Source: CALDTK01 sp965213735 (GTDB lineage Bacteria > Bacteroidota > Bacteroidia > Chitinophagales > Saprospiraceae). From it: 64,000 nucleotides of DNA. A program made the translations under genes and the position numbers. Positions 33,410 to 43,308 of the stretch are shown here, piece after piece. Positions within the stretch are counted from its first letter, which is position 1. Every line of letters starts with the position of its first letter. The stretch spans positions 1,550,001 to 1,614,000 of the forward strand of contig CBDCAB010000005.1 in NCBI GenBank assembly GCA_965213735.1. Direction: 5' to 3'. The notes under the pieces were generated by a model. That model was not told where the DNA came from. It did no database searches and was given only the letters and a program-made list of their open reading frames with translations.

Positions 33410-35104
33410 CTAGACCTCAGCCAGGTACTCGTGTACGAATTTGATTGCCATTGCTCCCTCTCCAACTGCGCTCGCTACACGGTTCATCGCGCCAGCACGC
33501 ACATCACCAGCAGCAAAGACCCCAGGCATCATGGTTTCGAGCAGAAACGGCTCGCGATCGAGTTTCCAGCTGCGCCCGTAGGAATCGTTTTGACGTAAGT
33601 CTAAACCAGTTGGTAAATAGCCTTTGCTATCACGGGGAATGATAGTCGATAGCCACTCTGTATGCGGCTTGGCTCCGATAAATACAAATAAGCTATCTAC
33701 TTCCTGCCGGTAACAATCATCGGCAACATCAGTATCGAGGCGCTCTAAAACAATGGCCTCTACCTGCTTATCACCTAAGACTTCCTGTACCTCCCGATAA
33801 CCCACTACATCAATATTTTCTATAGCGTTTATTTGCTGAATAAGATAGTCTGACATACTCGAACTCAAGTCTGAGCGACGAATATAAATGCTCACCTTAC
33901 GGGCAAAACGACTTAGATAAACTGCTCCTTGACCAGCAGAATTGCCACCACCAACTACAGCTACATGCTGATCTTGACAACTAGCCGCTTCTGTAGTGGC
34001 TGCTCCATAGTATACACCAGCGCCACTAAAGCGCTCGGCTCCTGCAGCGGGCAGCATGCGGTAGCTGACCCCGGTGGTAATCACAATCGAGCGGGTGCGT
34101 AATTCGCTGCCGTCGACAAAGCCTATGCGCCTAACTGCACCCTCATTATCGATTTTATTTACTTCTTTAGGCGCCAGCAACTCCACCCCAAAGCGCTGAA
34201 CTTGAGCTATTGCCCGACGGCTCAAATCAGCGCCACTCACGCCACTCGGAAAGCCGAGGTAATTTTCTATGCGCGAACTCGTACCCGCCTGACCGCCAGG
34301 TGCTCTGCGCTCAATGAGCACCGATTTTAATCCTTCGGAACCACCATAAACCGCAGCCGCAAGTCCAGCAGGACCTGCGCCTATAATTGCAACATCATAA
34401 ATTTCATCGCCAGCAATTAAATTCATGCCCAGCACTTGGGCTACAGCGGCAATAGTAGGACGTTGCAAAACCTTACCATCTTCAAATATAATCGTCGGCC
34501 AATCTGGATTATCGAGTTTAGCCGAAGAAATTAACGCTGCGGCGCGCGCGTCTTGCGTTGCATCTATCCAATTGTATGGCACCTGATTGCCAGCGAGAAA
34601 ATCCTTGATTTCATGGCTGCGCGGATCATATCGATAGCCAATCACTTTAATGCCTCGCAATTCTGGCAAATAGGTTTCTTGCCAATCAGAAAGGTGATCA
34701 TCGAGAACAGGATAAAGTTTTTCCTGTGGCGGGTCCCAAGGCTTGGTGAGGTAATAATCTATTGCTGCACGATTAATTGCATCAACGGCAGCATTTACAT
34801 CTGCATAAGCCGTCAATAATACCCGCTTAGCTTGCGGATAAATCGCTTTTACGCGTGCCAGCAGCTCGGTGCCCACCATGGCCGGCATGCGCTGGTCGCT
34901 GAGCACGAGCGCTACGTTGTCGCCGCGCTGTTTGAGCTCGCGCAACAATTCCAGCGTTTCGCCGCCACTGCTGATAGCAACTATGCGAAAATCCTCGCGA
35001 TACTTTGCCCTCAAATCACGACGGATGGCGCTCAGCACCTGTGGGTCGTCATCGACGCACACGATCACCGGGAGGCGTGGTTTTACGGAAGTGGAGCTAG
35101 CCAT
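33410..35104 (-). CDS. Response regulator fused to glutaredoxin-like and thioredoxin-reductase-like domains
   Basis: 564 residues from ATG 35104. Domains: receiver (about 10-130; VCVDDDPQV, phosphoacceptor Asp in LVLSDQRMP, LLTAYAD, TKPWDPP); a glutaredoxin-like segment (about 150-235) without a CxxC; then an FAD/NAD-dependent oxidoreductase of the thioredoxin-reductase fold (AIIGAGPAGLAAAVYG, APGGQAG, VVGGGNSAGQ, GVFAAGDVR). The CxxC redox site of true thioredoxin reductases is replaced (TTEAASCQDQHVAV). It follows the acyltransferase in the same operon as a histidine kinase, which is probably its partner. ATG 35167 is an alternative start that overlaps the upstream gene. Confidence 0.85.
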   Translation of the reverse strand: MASSTSVKPRLPVIVCVDDDPQVLSAIRRDLRAKYREDFRIVAISSGGETLELLRELKQRGDNVALVLSDQRMPAMVGTELLARVKAIYPQAKRVLLTAYADVNAAVDAINRAAIDYYLTKPWDPPQEKLYPVLDDHLSDWQETYLPELRGIKVIGYRYDPRSHEIKDFLAGNQVPYNWIDATQDARAAALISSAKLDNPDWPTIIFEDGKVLQRPTIAAVAQVLGMNLIAGDEIYDVAIIGAGPAGLAAAVYGGSEGLKSVLIERRAPGGQAGTSSRIENYLGFPSGVSGADLSRRAIAQVQRFGVELLAPKEVNKIDNEGAVRRIGFVDGSELRTRSIVITTGVSYRMLPAAGAERFSGAGVYYGAATTEAASCQDQHVAVVGGGNSAGQGAVYLSRFARKVSIYIRRSDLSSSMSDYLIQQINAIENIDVVGYREVQEVLGDKQVEAIVLERLDTDVADDCYRQEVDSLFVFIGAKPHTEWLSTIIPRDSKGYLPTGLDLRQNDSYGRSWKLDREPFLLETMMPGVFAAGDVRAGAMNRVASAVGEGAMAIKFVHEYLAEV

Positions 35105-35138
35105 GGTGTGGTGCAGAATCTGCGTGAGTAACAGGTGA

Positions 35139-36068
35139 TCAGCCGCTCGGTTGGCCTGTGGGCGCATCCCTAGCGAGTACCGTATCGCGCTCGGTCATGT
35201 GGCGCTGCGGCTCGAGCTTCCAGCGGCGGTGGCTCCACAGCCAGCGGGTGGGGTCTTCACGGATTACAGTTTCGAGTCTTGATAGCAAGATTTTAAGAAT
35301 TTCACCTTCCGGCAAAACGCGCGGTGTTTCGGTGATTAACTCCATCTTGAAAATCGTGCTGCCTCGTGGGCTATCCGGCAACACGTGGCCATATACGACC
35401 ACAGCGTCGAGTTTGCGCGCATAAGCCTCGACACCACGTGCATGAGCCGCCATGCGCCCGAACAGCGGGTACCAATATTTCGCAGAGCCTGCATGTGGAC
35501 TTTGGTCGAATGCAAAGCAGAGGTTGTAAGGCTCGGGGTGCTCGGCAAGGTCGCGTAGGTGTGCTTTCGCCTCATCGCCTTTAGCCCAGAGCTCGAGACC
35601 AAAGCGCGCTCGCGTTTCTTTTATGCGCTCGTTGAAGTAAGGATTGCGCAGCTTGGCATAAATGGCTGCGGCCGGAGCCTTGAGGTATGTTCCCAAGGAA
35701 ATAGCTGCCATTTCGTAATTACCATGATGGCCGGCGCAGATAATTACTGGTCGACCCGTAGTATAGTAGCGATCAATTAACTCTCGATTGGTCAGAATGC
35801 AGTGGCGCTCGAGCTCTTGTTGAGTTGCTGCAAATAGCCATGTTTGCTCAAGTGCAGTATCTGTAAAGTGCTGATAAAAGCCATCACGAATCGCAGCTCG
35901 TTCTTGCTGCGGTTTTTCCGGAAAGGCAATAGCAATATTCGTATCAATTACCTCACGTCGATACTTCACTACCTTACGCAACACCCACGCAATTGCGTCG
36001 GAGAGGCGATAGCGCCACCGCGGCGACAGGCGGGCAATAGGTAGTACTACCAACCGAAATAGACACAC
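35139..36068 (-). CDS. LpxL/HtrB-like lipid A or phospholipid acyltransferase
   Basis: 309 residues. The acyltransferase motif H-x4-E is GHHGNYE near residue 115. The N-terminal membrane segment and the ending (TVIREDPTRWLWSHRRWK) are typical of lysophospholipid/lauroyl acyltransferases that complete lipid A. The start is GTG at 36068; no ATG lies upstream before a mismatch with the family. It lies between the kinase and the response-regulator fusion, all on the minus strand. Confidence 0.8.
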   Translation of the reverse strand: MCLFRLVVLPIARLSPRWRYRLSDAIAWVLRKVVKYRREVIDTNIAIAFPEKPQQERAAIRDGFYQHFTDTALEQTWLFAATQQELERHCILTNRELIDRYYTTGRPVIICAGHHGNYEMAAISLGTYLKAPAAAIYAKLRNPYFNERIKETRARFGLELWAKGDEAKAHLRDLAEHPEPYNLCFAFDQSPHAGSAKYWYPLFGRMAAHARGVEAYARKLDAVVVYGHVLPDSPRGSTIFKMELITETPRVLPEGEILKILLSRLETVIREDPTRWLWSHRRWKLEPQRHMTERDTVLARDAPTGQPSG

Positions 36069-36164
36069 CTTCCAATCGAAAAAGCTCTGTGGGGCGGCAC
36101 CTGATGTTTTAGCGAAAGCGATATGCTGAAGAATTTGAGTGAGCTAAAAAGGCTGTGCGAAGAG

Positions 36165-37607
36165 TTAATCAATAGCCGTTGGCAAACAAAAGCTAAAGTT
36201 GGTGTGGCCAGGGCGACTATCTAAACTGATGCTCGTCTGGTGGCGCGCCAACAGCTTTTGCACAATGTCGAGGCCCATGCCAGTGCCCTTGCCGACATCT
36301 TTGGTCGTAAAGAAGGGATCAAAAATTTTATCTCGCAATTCGGTGGGAACACCAGGACCATCATCAATTATTTCAACACAGACTTTATCGCCACGCTTGC
36401 TGGTGCGAATTGTGACCGTGCCGCCATCGCCAGCAGCATCTATCGCATTATCGATAAGGTTGGTGTAAACCTGATTGATTTGCCCGCCCCAAGCCATCAC
36501 CTCAGGAATACCATCCGCAAAATCTTTAATTAAAGTGGTATTGCTCTGCTTGAAGCGATGTTTCAGCATCACCAGGGTCGACCTCAGCCCGTCGTGCAGG
36601 TCGAGCCGCTGCCGACCGCCATCGCGATCCATATGCGTGTACGACTTCACCGAACCTATCAGCTCGCTGATGCGGCCGGCCGAATCACGTATCTCAGCCA
36701 CTAATGTTTCGAGGGTAATATTCTTAGCAATCCACTCGAGCAGTGCCTGCAAACTCCTTCCTTCGCATGCATCACTAATGGCTTGCAAATCCGCATCAGT
36801 AAAACCCGCTAAAACAAAACTTTCAATAGTATCCGGATCGGCCTCAACTGCATTATCATCGAGCCAATCCTCGAGCGCTTCGGCGGCATCCATACGCTGC
36901 ATCGCCGTCTGCTCGGTAGCAGTATCCATCTGCGCGATGCGCTTAAAAATAATGTCATTGATGGCATCAACCTCGGCAGGAGTAATGCGCATCGTCATGA
37001 TCTGCTTAAAGCTCTTGGGCGTGGTGTGCAACTGTTCATATAATTCCTCCGCCGAGCGCACGATCGCTGAAGAAGGATTATTTAGTTCGTGCGCCAAGCC
37101 AGCACTCAGCTTGCCGAGGCTCATCATCTTCTCATCTTGCGAGCGGATATCGGCAAATTCGCGGATGCGATTGCTCATCAAGCCCACCAGCCGCTGCACT
37201 AGCGGATAGCTGACTGTCACCATTTCTGTGAAGCAGCTCTTATGTAGCCGCAGCACGTAAGTATCTTCGAGGCAGTGCAGGCTAGCGCTCGTGTGCGTCA
37301 TGCGCGAAAAGGGCAAGACCCCCGTCACAAAACCCGCTCCGTACTCACCTAAATCTCGAATCCCACCATCTTTAGGCATGCGCACGGCATAGCGTCCTTG
37401 CATAATAATATCCATCGTGTCGATGACTACACCCACCGCGTATAAATCTGCGTGGGCAGGGCACAGCACGTACTCAGCATTGTCGACGAGCCACTGCAGG
37501 GCAGTCAGCTCAAGGCCCGCAAAGGTGTCGAAGCTGGCGAGTTTAGCCACTAAATCGTGCGATTTGTCAAGGCGGCGAGCAAGCGGACACTGAACAGCTA
37601 GATTCAT
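36165..37607 (-). CDS. Sensor histidine kinase with cyclic-nucleotide-binding-like domain
   Basis: 480 residues. An N-terminal cNMP-binding (CRP-like) jelly roll (about 25-140) is followed by a helical part, the phosphoacceptor His173 in LSAGLAHELNNPSSAIVRSA, a ~120-residue insertion, and a C-terminal ATPase domain (NLIDNAIDAAGDGG, IIDDGPGVP, FFTTKDVGKGTGMGLDIVQ). There is no membrane segment, so it senses an intracellular signal. It probably phosphorylates the response regulator fused to the reductase downstream. Confidence 0.85.
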   Translation of the reverse strand: MNLAVQCPLARRLDKSHDLVAKLASFDTFAGLELTALQWLVDNAEYVLCPAHADLYAVGVVIDTMDIIMQGRYAVRMPKDGGIRDLGEYGAGFVTGVLPFSRMTHTSASLHCLEDTYVLRLHKSCFTEMVTVSYPLVQRLVGLMSNRIREFADIRSQDEKMMSLGKLSAGLAHELNNPSSAIVRSAEELYEQLHTTPKSFKQIMTMRITPAEVDAINDIIFKRIAQMDTATEQTAMQRMDAAEALEDWLDDNAVEADPDTIESFVLAGFTDADLQAISDACEGRSLQALLEWIAKNITLETLVAEIRDSAGRISELIGSVKSYTHMDRDGGRQRLDLHDGLRSTLVMLKHRFKQSNTTLIKDFADGIPEVMAWGGQINQVYTNLIDNAIDAAGDGGTVTIRTSKRGDKVCVEIIDDGPGVPTELRDKIFDPFFTTKDVGKGTGMGLDIVQKLLARHQTSISLDSRPGHTNFSFCLPTAID

Positions 37608-37669
37608 AGCGCATTAACCATAAGAGACTCTTCACGGTTGGTTCTCTTCGAACTTAGGCACCAATAGCT

Positions 37670-38869
37670 ATGGCAACTTCTACGATTCAAGCGCCTTCCA
37701 AGGCCACATACACTGAGCTTGCATTGCGCTACCAATCTGTGCGCCTGCACACCGAAAGAATCTGCGCCCAGCTCGAACCGGAGGATTACGTCCCCCAGCC
37801 CATCGCCGATGTCAGTCCCCCGAAGTGGCATTTGGCGCACACTACTTGGTTTTTCGAAACTTTTATTCTCACGGAGCATCTCGAGGGCTATCAGCCTCAC
37901 CATCCGGCCTACGCATATTTGTTTAACAGCTATTATGAGGCTGCTGGGCCGCGAATATTACGCACGCAGCGAGGCAACTTGACCCGTCCTTCCACCGCAG
38001 AAATTTATGCTTACCGCAAAGCCGTGGATGAGCATGTGCTCCAGCTAATTTGGCAATTAGAATGCGGAGAGGCAAATGTGGGTTTGGATTTGATTGAATT
38101 AGGTCTGCAGCACGAGCAACAACACCAAGAGTTGCTGCTCACTGACATCAAGTACATCTTGGGGCACAACCCGCTGTTTCCCAGCTTTGGTAGCGCGCGC
38201 AACGTGGCTCTTCCGGCTAAGGACACGGAGGAGTGGGTGCAAATGCCGGAAGGGATATATGAGATTGGTTTTGCCGGGGAGGGCTTCTGCTTTGACAACG
38301 AGCTCGGTCGCCACCGCGTGTTTTTGGAGGCATATGAGCTTCGTCAGCAGGTGGTGACGGTTCGTGAATACCTGCGATTTATGGAGGCTGGAGGCTACGA
38401 AAAGGTTGAGCATTGGCTAAGTGAAGGTTGGGCCTTTGTGCAGGCGCTCGATCAGCCTGCCCCGGAGTACTGGCACTTGCGCGATGGCGAGTGGTGGTGG
38501 TACACTGAGGGTGGCTTGCAGCCCCTCGACCTCGAAGCGCCCATCACCCATATTAGCTACTACGAGGCTGATGCTTATGCCCGGTGGGCGGGCTATCGCT
38601 TGCCAACTGAGTTTGAGTGGGAGGCCGCGCACCAACAGTTGCTGTGGGGGCAGGTTTGGGAATGGACCAGCTCAGCCTATGGGCCGTATCCTGGGTTTGT
38701 CACGGCTGCGGGTGCATTGGGTGAGTACAACGGTAAGTGGATGGTCAATCAACAAACTTTGCGGGGTGCTTCTGTGGCGACGAGTCCCGGTCATTCCCGC
38801 CCGACTTATCGCAATTTCTTTCACCCCGATAAGCGCTGGCAGTATACGGGCATACGACTTGCTCGCTAG
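37670..38869 (+). CDS. egtB: Ergothioneine biosynthesis protein EgtB
   Basis: Non-heme iron sulfoxide synthase that joins trimethylhistidine to a thiol donor. 399 residues: an N-terminal DinB-like domain with the iron ligands in WHLAHTTWF and LGLQHEQQHQELLL (H-x3-H-x-E), then a formylglycine-generating-enzyme-like domain with GYRLPTEFEWEAA, WEWTSSAY and RNFFHPDKRWQYTGIRLA. Divergent from the histidine kinase; egtD lies 36 bp downstream. Confidence 0.93.
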   Translation: MATSTIQAPSKATYTELALRYQSVRLHTERICAQLEPEDYVPQPIADVSPPKWHLAHTTWFFETFILTEHLEGYQPHHPAYAYLFNSYYEAAGPRILRTQRGNLTRPSTAEIYAYRKAVDEHVLQLIWQLECGEANVGLDLIELGLQHEQQHQELLLTDIKYILGHNPLFPSFGSARNVALPAKDTEEWVQMPEGIYEIGFAGEGFCFDNELGRHRVFLEAYELRQQVVTVREYLRFMEAGGYEKVEHWLSEGWAFVQALDQPAPEYWHLRDGEWWWYTEGGLQPLDLEAPITHISYYEADAYARWAGYRLPTEFEWEAAHQQLLWGQVWEWTSSAYGPYPGFVTAAGALGEYNGKWMVNQQTLRGASVATSPGHSRPTYRNFFHPDKRWQYTGIRLAR

Positions 38870-38905
38870 TGTTCCAACTATTAATTCTCTTTGACTGCAC
38901 AGCAT

Positions 38906-39901
38906 ATGTCTACTTCACATTCTGCCCAAGATGAGCTTATATTGGATGCTGCCGCTAGCGAGTTTGGGAGGCATGTAGCAAAGGGTTTGAGCGCGGCGCA
39001 GCCGTACTTGTCGTCTAAGTTTATTTATGATGCGGCTGGCAGCAAGCTGTTTCAGCAGATTATGCAGCTCGACAGTTATTATTTGACGCGTTGTGAATTC
39101 GAAATTTTTTCAGCTTTCGCCAAAACCTTACACGCCGCATTTAGTGATGGTGGCTCGATTCCGTATGAATTAGTAGAATTAGGAGCTGGCGACGGGGCTA
39201 AAACAAAGCTCTTGCTCGCTGAGGCTATGGCAGCGGGTGGGAATTTCGTGTACCGCCCTGTGGATATTAGCGCTGCCATTTTGCAAGAATTAGAAACCTC
39301 GCTGCACGAGCAGTGGCCTCAGATGCGTGTCGATGGAATAAGCAAGACCTATCAGGCTGCGCTACAGTTATTGAAAGCACCCAGTGAGGTGCGGCGAGTA
39401 GTCTTATTTTTGGGCAGCAACGTCGGTAACTTCTCTTGGGATCAGGCCCAGGCATTTTGTGTGTCTATTGGTGACGTTTTGTCTGCTGGAGATGTATTGT
39501 TATTAGGCGTTGATTTGCGCAAAAATCCTCGTACAATATTAGCCGCCTACGATGATGAAGAGGGCGTTACTGCTGCGTTTAATCTAAATTTGCTACATCG
39601 TGCCAATCGAGATTTAGGTGCCAATTTTCAGGTTGAGCAGTGGGGATTCTATCCGCTTTACAATCCTGAAACTGGCGAGGTCCGCAGCTACTTATATCCA
39701 TGTACAGAGCAAGTAGTGGAAATTCCTAGCTTAAACTTCAAGCGCACCTTCGCTACTGGGGAGGTAATTCATACTGAAGTAAGTCGAAAATATACTGAGC
39801 ATGAGCTACATGAGCTAGCTCGTTTGAGTGGATTTTCAATTGAGCGTATGCTAAAGGATAGTCGAGGATACTATGCGGATGTGGTGATGGTCAAAAATTA
39901 G
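38906..39901 (+). CDS. egtD: L-histidine N-alpha-methyltransferase EgtD
   Basis: Trimethylates histidine to hercynine with SAM, the first step of ergothioneine synthesis. 331 residues from ATG 38906: KFIYDAAGSKLFQQIMQLDS, YYLTRCEFEIF, the SAM motif VELGAGDGAKTKLLL, and FLGSNVGNFSWDQA. The upstream TTG is rejected. With egtB this gives a two-gene pathway without egtA, egtC or egtE. The gap to 40211 contains one hairpin and no convincing gene. Confidence 0.93.
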   Translation: MSTSHSAQDELILDAAASEFGRHVAKGLSAAQPYLSSKFIYDAAGSKLFQQIMQLDSYYLTRCEFEIFSAFAKTLHAAFSDGGSIPYELVELGAGDGAKTKLLLAEAMAAGGNFVYRPVDISAAILQELETSLHEQWPQMRVDGISKTYQAALQLLKAPSEVRRVVLFLGSNVGNFSWDQAQAFCVSIGDVLSAGDVLLLGVDLRKNPRTILAAYDDEEGVTAAFNLNLLHRANRDLGANFQVEQWGFYPLYNPETGEVRSYLYPCTEQVVEIPSLNFKRTFATGEVIHTEVSRKYTEHELHELARLSGFSIERMLKDSRGYYADVVMVKN

Positions 39902-40101
39902 CGAGCTATATAGAATGGTAGGAATAGATCTGTCGCTGAATGAATAACTTATGGAAATGCAATCCTATTCAACGTGAAGTTTGCCAATAAGGCTTTGGGG
40001 TTAACCACAGTAATTCCTGCCACAACTCCGTAAGGAGCGTGTACTAGTTGCTGCCTACCGATAGTCACCCGCGAAGGAGCGGAGGCGGGTACAGCAACAA
40101 G

Positions 40102-40133
40102 AAGCGCAGCCAACTCTGTAGTTAGCTGCGCTT
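40102..40133. terminator. Strong hairpin, possible bidirectional terminator
   Basis: AAGCGCAGC at 40102-40110 pairs with GCTGCGCTT at 40125-40133, and the inner AACT/AGTT extends the stem around the loop CTGT with one mismatch. It lies between egtD and the convergent lipoprotein gene. Confidence 0.5.
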
Positions 40134-40211
40134 GGAGCCTTGGTGAGGGCATGGTGTAAGAGCTGTAGCTTCTGCTCTGTGCTTAACTAAAGAACTTCTG
40201 AGGCTGCTGAA

Positions 40212-40952
40212 TCACCAATCAATAGGCATTGCTTCGATTCTAAAATCGATTGTATCCTGCGGATATCGCACCGAGCTATCCTGCTGCGTGAAGTCATACC
40301 AGATGAGATGGCCAGTGCCGTGCAGTTCTGAATGCATGGTTCCAAATACTCTCGCAAATTCCCAGTTGCAATCATTGTCCCAATCGACATCAAACCAGGT
40401 AAGGTTCCACTCATCTCCTGCTTTGAACTTAGGACCTGGATTGGAAGTACGAAGCCCTCCAGAGTATGAGTGAGATAGGTCAGTGTATGTTCGATCCTGA
40501 GCATCCGAGCACGAATCGATATGGCTATACACATCTGGAAAAACAGTAGCATATTGTCCAAAAACAAAGCTATCCCAGTAGAAGACTGTATCTCCAGGCA
40601 CAGTGCGCTCTAAATCAACTACGGTTAAGGGCCACATAAAGACAGTATCGGAAAAAAGATCCTTTGGCCGCTCATTAAGTATGACGAAGTAAACGCCAGA
40701 ATTCCCTCTTGCAATTTGAGTCTGCTGTACACTTTGTATTTCTTTTAAATACAAACAAAGTTCATTGTTTGCTCCCATAGTCCGACGATCATTGCGTTCG
40801 GTGCACTCACAGTCAGGACCTTGATAGCCTTCATTTGCCGCAGCAGTTGGATTGTAGCATCGAAAAGGACCTTCGGGCTCTTTGTCGCAGGCGCTTATGC
40901 AAAGCAGGAAGCTAAGTAGAGGCACCGTAAGGGTGATAAGTTTAAAATTCAT
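40212..40952 (-). CDS. Lipoprotein of unknown function
   Basis: 246 residues. The signal sequence PLLSFLLCISACDKEPEGPF has a lipobox (ISAC). Next is a short Cys-rich part (CYNPTAAANEGYQGPDCECT) resembling an EGF-like turn, then a beta-rich domain with many Trp, Asp and Tyr residues. No family recognised. The start overlaps the upstream secreted-protein gene by 11 bp, so the two are co-translated. Confidence 0.6.
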   Translation of the reverse strand: MNFKLITLTVPLLSFLLCISACDKEPEGPFRCYNPTAAANEGYQGPDCECTERNDRRTMGANNELCLYLKEIQSVQQTQIARGNSGVYFVILNERPKDLFSDTVFMWPLTVVDLERTVPGDTVFYWDSFVFGQYATVFPDVYSHIDSCSDAQDRTYTDLSHSYSGGLRTSNPGPKFKAGDEWNLTWFDVDWDNDCNWEFARVFGTMHSELHGTGHLIWYDFTQQDSSVRYPQDTIDFRIEAMPIDW

Positions 40953-42882
40953 TTGGGAGCGGATTTAAGAGGCGGCCACCTTCAATGATTGTTTGATGTG
41001 TTGACACAACGTGTCCATTTGCGTCTTCAGCAACAAGAACGTAGGCGCCGTCGTCAGGTAAGTACTCTAGCAGGTTTTCCGAAGCATCCAGAGAAATCAG
41101 AAGCTGTCCGAGCATGTTGTACAGGTGATAACTTTGAGCTTTGGCTGGTTTTAGTACCAGGGGCAGGTATGGAACATTACCACAATTGGGGTTGCTGCGA
41201 TTGGGTGAGACTCGGTTGCCAAAATCGCCTAGTGCATCAAGTCCAGGAAATGCGAAATTTCTACCAAACAGAAAGGCGTCAACTTCATCGTGATAGGTGC
41301 TCTGCGAGAGCAGAGGATGTATAGAAGTTGCAGAATATACACCCACATGCTCCGAGCAGCACCAGTCGGGCACAGTTCCTTCCGATGACGAAACATACAC
41401 AGCTAGGGCATGCCCGGAAGAAGTAGCGGCCTTGCTGTCGTAGCTTCTTTGGCCAAATACTCTGAGGTCATGAAGTGATCCTACTGTGAACTCAAGCGTG
41501 GTGTTTGGCTCCAGTTGAGTATCTAGGTGGCCTGACAGATTATTATCAAGCCAGCGTGTTTCACATGGTGTGCCTACGAAGGCATTCCCATTAATAAGAT
41601 CTGCAAGTGATCCTAAGGTTTCCCCAATCACAGCAGTGTCTTGTATTTCAAGAGTTGTGCTGTCAGTGAAGGTAATAGCGGCACCAGCCAGATTAGTGAG
41701 AAAGTCCGCAAAGTCATTCACGAATTCGGCATTTAAGTCTCGCTCACATTCTGCAGCTAGACTTTGGATCGACATGTTTTGTATAACATCGCCGGCACTA
41801 TTGCCAGGCTGACCAACTGCAAAGTAGCCTACATCACTAACATAGGCTCCTGAAGCACGTTCTTGTGAGGCTCTGCGTAATTCCGCGCGAGCCTCCATTC
41901 TTGCATTATATTGGTAGTAGACGCTCATGTTTTTCGCACATACGCATTCTTCTGCAAACCCTTCACCATTTAAGCATTGTAGAGTAACAACCAGTTTAGA
42001 TGAATTAATTCCGCCGTTGACTGTATCTTGCAAGGTCATACCTTCAAATGAGTTGTTACCATATAAGTCTCTCATCCTTAATGCAGCATGTTTGGTTGCT
42101 CCAGCATTGATTTCATGTCTTGCAAACCATCGATTAATCCCACCAGACAAGCCACCGTCGTCGTAAAAGTTTCCACGAACAACGCTGCCATCTGCATTTC
42201 TCACGACGCTAGGTATCGTAGCAGCGAGTTCTGTAAGCACGACGCTACCTGTTATGACATCGCATACACACTCTCCAAGGTCATAGTTGTCGCTATCAAT
42301 CGTTCCCAGATAGTCGTTGTGACTTATTGGTGCACAATTTAGTGCGGTAGCTTGGAAGAATGACCATATTTGCGCATGGGTTAAATAGGGTAGACCATTG
42401 AGGAAGTCAGCTAATGTAGGACCGTTGATTTCATCTTGCCATGCCCGATAATCCTCCCAAAATTCGTATGGATAACCTAGCATTATTTGATAGCAGCCCA
42501 ACTGAAACTCATGTTCAATATAGGAATTATCACACGGATTCACAAATCGTATCGTTGCTATTCCCTCCTCAGTGTCGCCAGTCCAATGGTAGATACCATT
42601 AGTCATGTATGTAAATTTGTCCAGCTTTACTCCTGATAAGGTTACATTGCCTTGAGGCTGTGGATGATCTGAAGAGAACAAAACCTCCACGAGCACTTCT
42701 CCTCCTTCTAGTAGAACGACACTTATGCTTTCTACTACAGGTACTTGACATGTGTCAATACCAGGATCGTAGTCGTTGAATACTGAATCGTAGAGATCAA
42801 CTGGCTGGGGTTCAGGAGTTTGAGCCGATGCAAGAGGAGTAACTCCAACCGTGGCTGCAACAACTAATAGATAAGCAAGCAA
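40942..42882 (-). CDS. Large secreted protein with Por/T9SS-like C terminus
   Basis: 646 residues. A signal peptide (LLVVAATVGVTPLASA) leads into a domain I do not recognise, with several Cys and a central helical part. The end (SYHLYNMLGQLLISLDASEN...GAYVLVAEDANGHVV) resembles a type IX sorting domain but lacks the usual final residues. The start is TTG at 42882 with a ribosome-binding site (AGGTGGGAG) just before it; no ATG or GTG is available upstream in frame. Confidence 0.6.
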   Translation of the reverse strand: MLAYLLVVAATVGVTPLASAQTPEPQPVDLYDSVFNDYDPGIDTCQVPVVESISVVLLEGGEVLVEVLFSSDHPQPQGNVTLSGVKLDKFTYMTNGIYHWTGDTEEGIATIRFVNPCDNSYIEHEFQLGCYQIMLGYPYEFWEDYRAWQDEINGPTLADFLNGLPYLTHAQIWSFFQATALNCAPISHNDYLGTIDSDNYDLGECVCDVITGSVVLTELAATIPSVVRNADGSVVRGNFYDDGGLSGGINRWFARHEINAGATKHAALRMRDLYGNNSFEGMTLQDTVNGGINSSKLVVTLQCLNGEGFAEECVCAKNMSVYYQYNARMEARAELRRASQERASGAYVSDVGYFAVGQPGNSAGDVIQNMSIQSLAAECERDLNAEFVNDFADFLTNLAGAAITFTDSTTLEIQDTAVIGETLGSLADLINGNAFVGTPCETRWLDNNLSGHLDTQLEPNTTLEFTVGSLHDLRVFGQRSYDSKAATSSGHALAVYVSSSEGTVPDWCCSEHVGVYSATSIHPLLSQSTYHDEVDAFLFGRNFAFPGLDALGDFGNRVSPNRSNPNCGNVPYLPLVLKPAKAQSYHLYNMLGQLLISLDASENLLEYLPDDGAYVLVAEDANGHVVSTHQTIIEGGRLLNPLPNEF

Positions 42883-42983
42883 TCTCCCACCTTTCGGGAG
42901 AACTGAGCTAAGCCAAGGGAAGATATGCGGATTGCATTGGTCGGGGTAGTTTGTCGGACTGTAAGCGCGGGACGAACTTTGTA

Positions 42984-43032
42984 ACCGTGTGGCCGTGTGG
43001 CCGTGTGGCCGTGTGGCCGTGTGGCCGTGTGT
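42984..43032 (+). repeat. 10-bp tandem repeat (gtgtggccgt)
   Basis: About five perfect copies of a 10-mer lie ~100 bp upstream of the secreted-protein gene. No gene is visible from 42883 to 43308. Confidence 0.85.
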
Positions 43033-43308
43033 TGTATGAGTAACATACTTATGGTTTGTAAGGTACAGTCATAAAACTCAACTTTCCAAAAAGAAGTTTA
43101 GAAGCAAAATCAAAGACAATACCAGGTGAAAAAGCATCTGGCGAACAGCAACTAAAATTTAATGGACATGTTGCAGTCCATCCTCCTCAACACATCAACG
43201 GCAAAATTGTTCACCGTTTGCTCGAAATTTGTAAGTATATCTTCTCCCTGTCCTGATTTACTCTATGCCTTACAGGTCACCGTTTGTGGGGTGGCGCACG
43301 TGTATCCC

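Noticed and set aside
36475..37209. Plus-strand frame of 244 codons
   Set aside because: Antisense to the histidine kinase; Ser-rich, as expected from its complementary codons.
39949..40152. Minus-strand frame of 67 codons between egtD and the lipoprotein gene
   Set aside because: Has a plausible ATG but no ribosome-binding site or known family, and it contains the strong hairpin at 40102-40133; more likely a terminator region.
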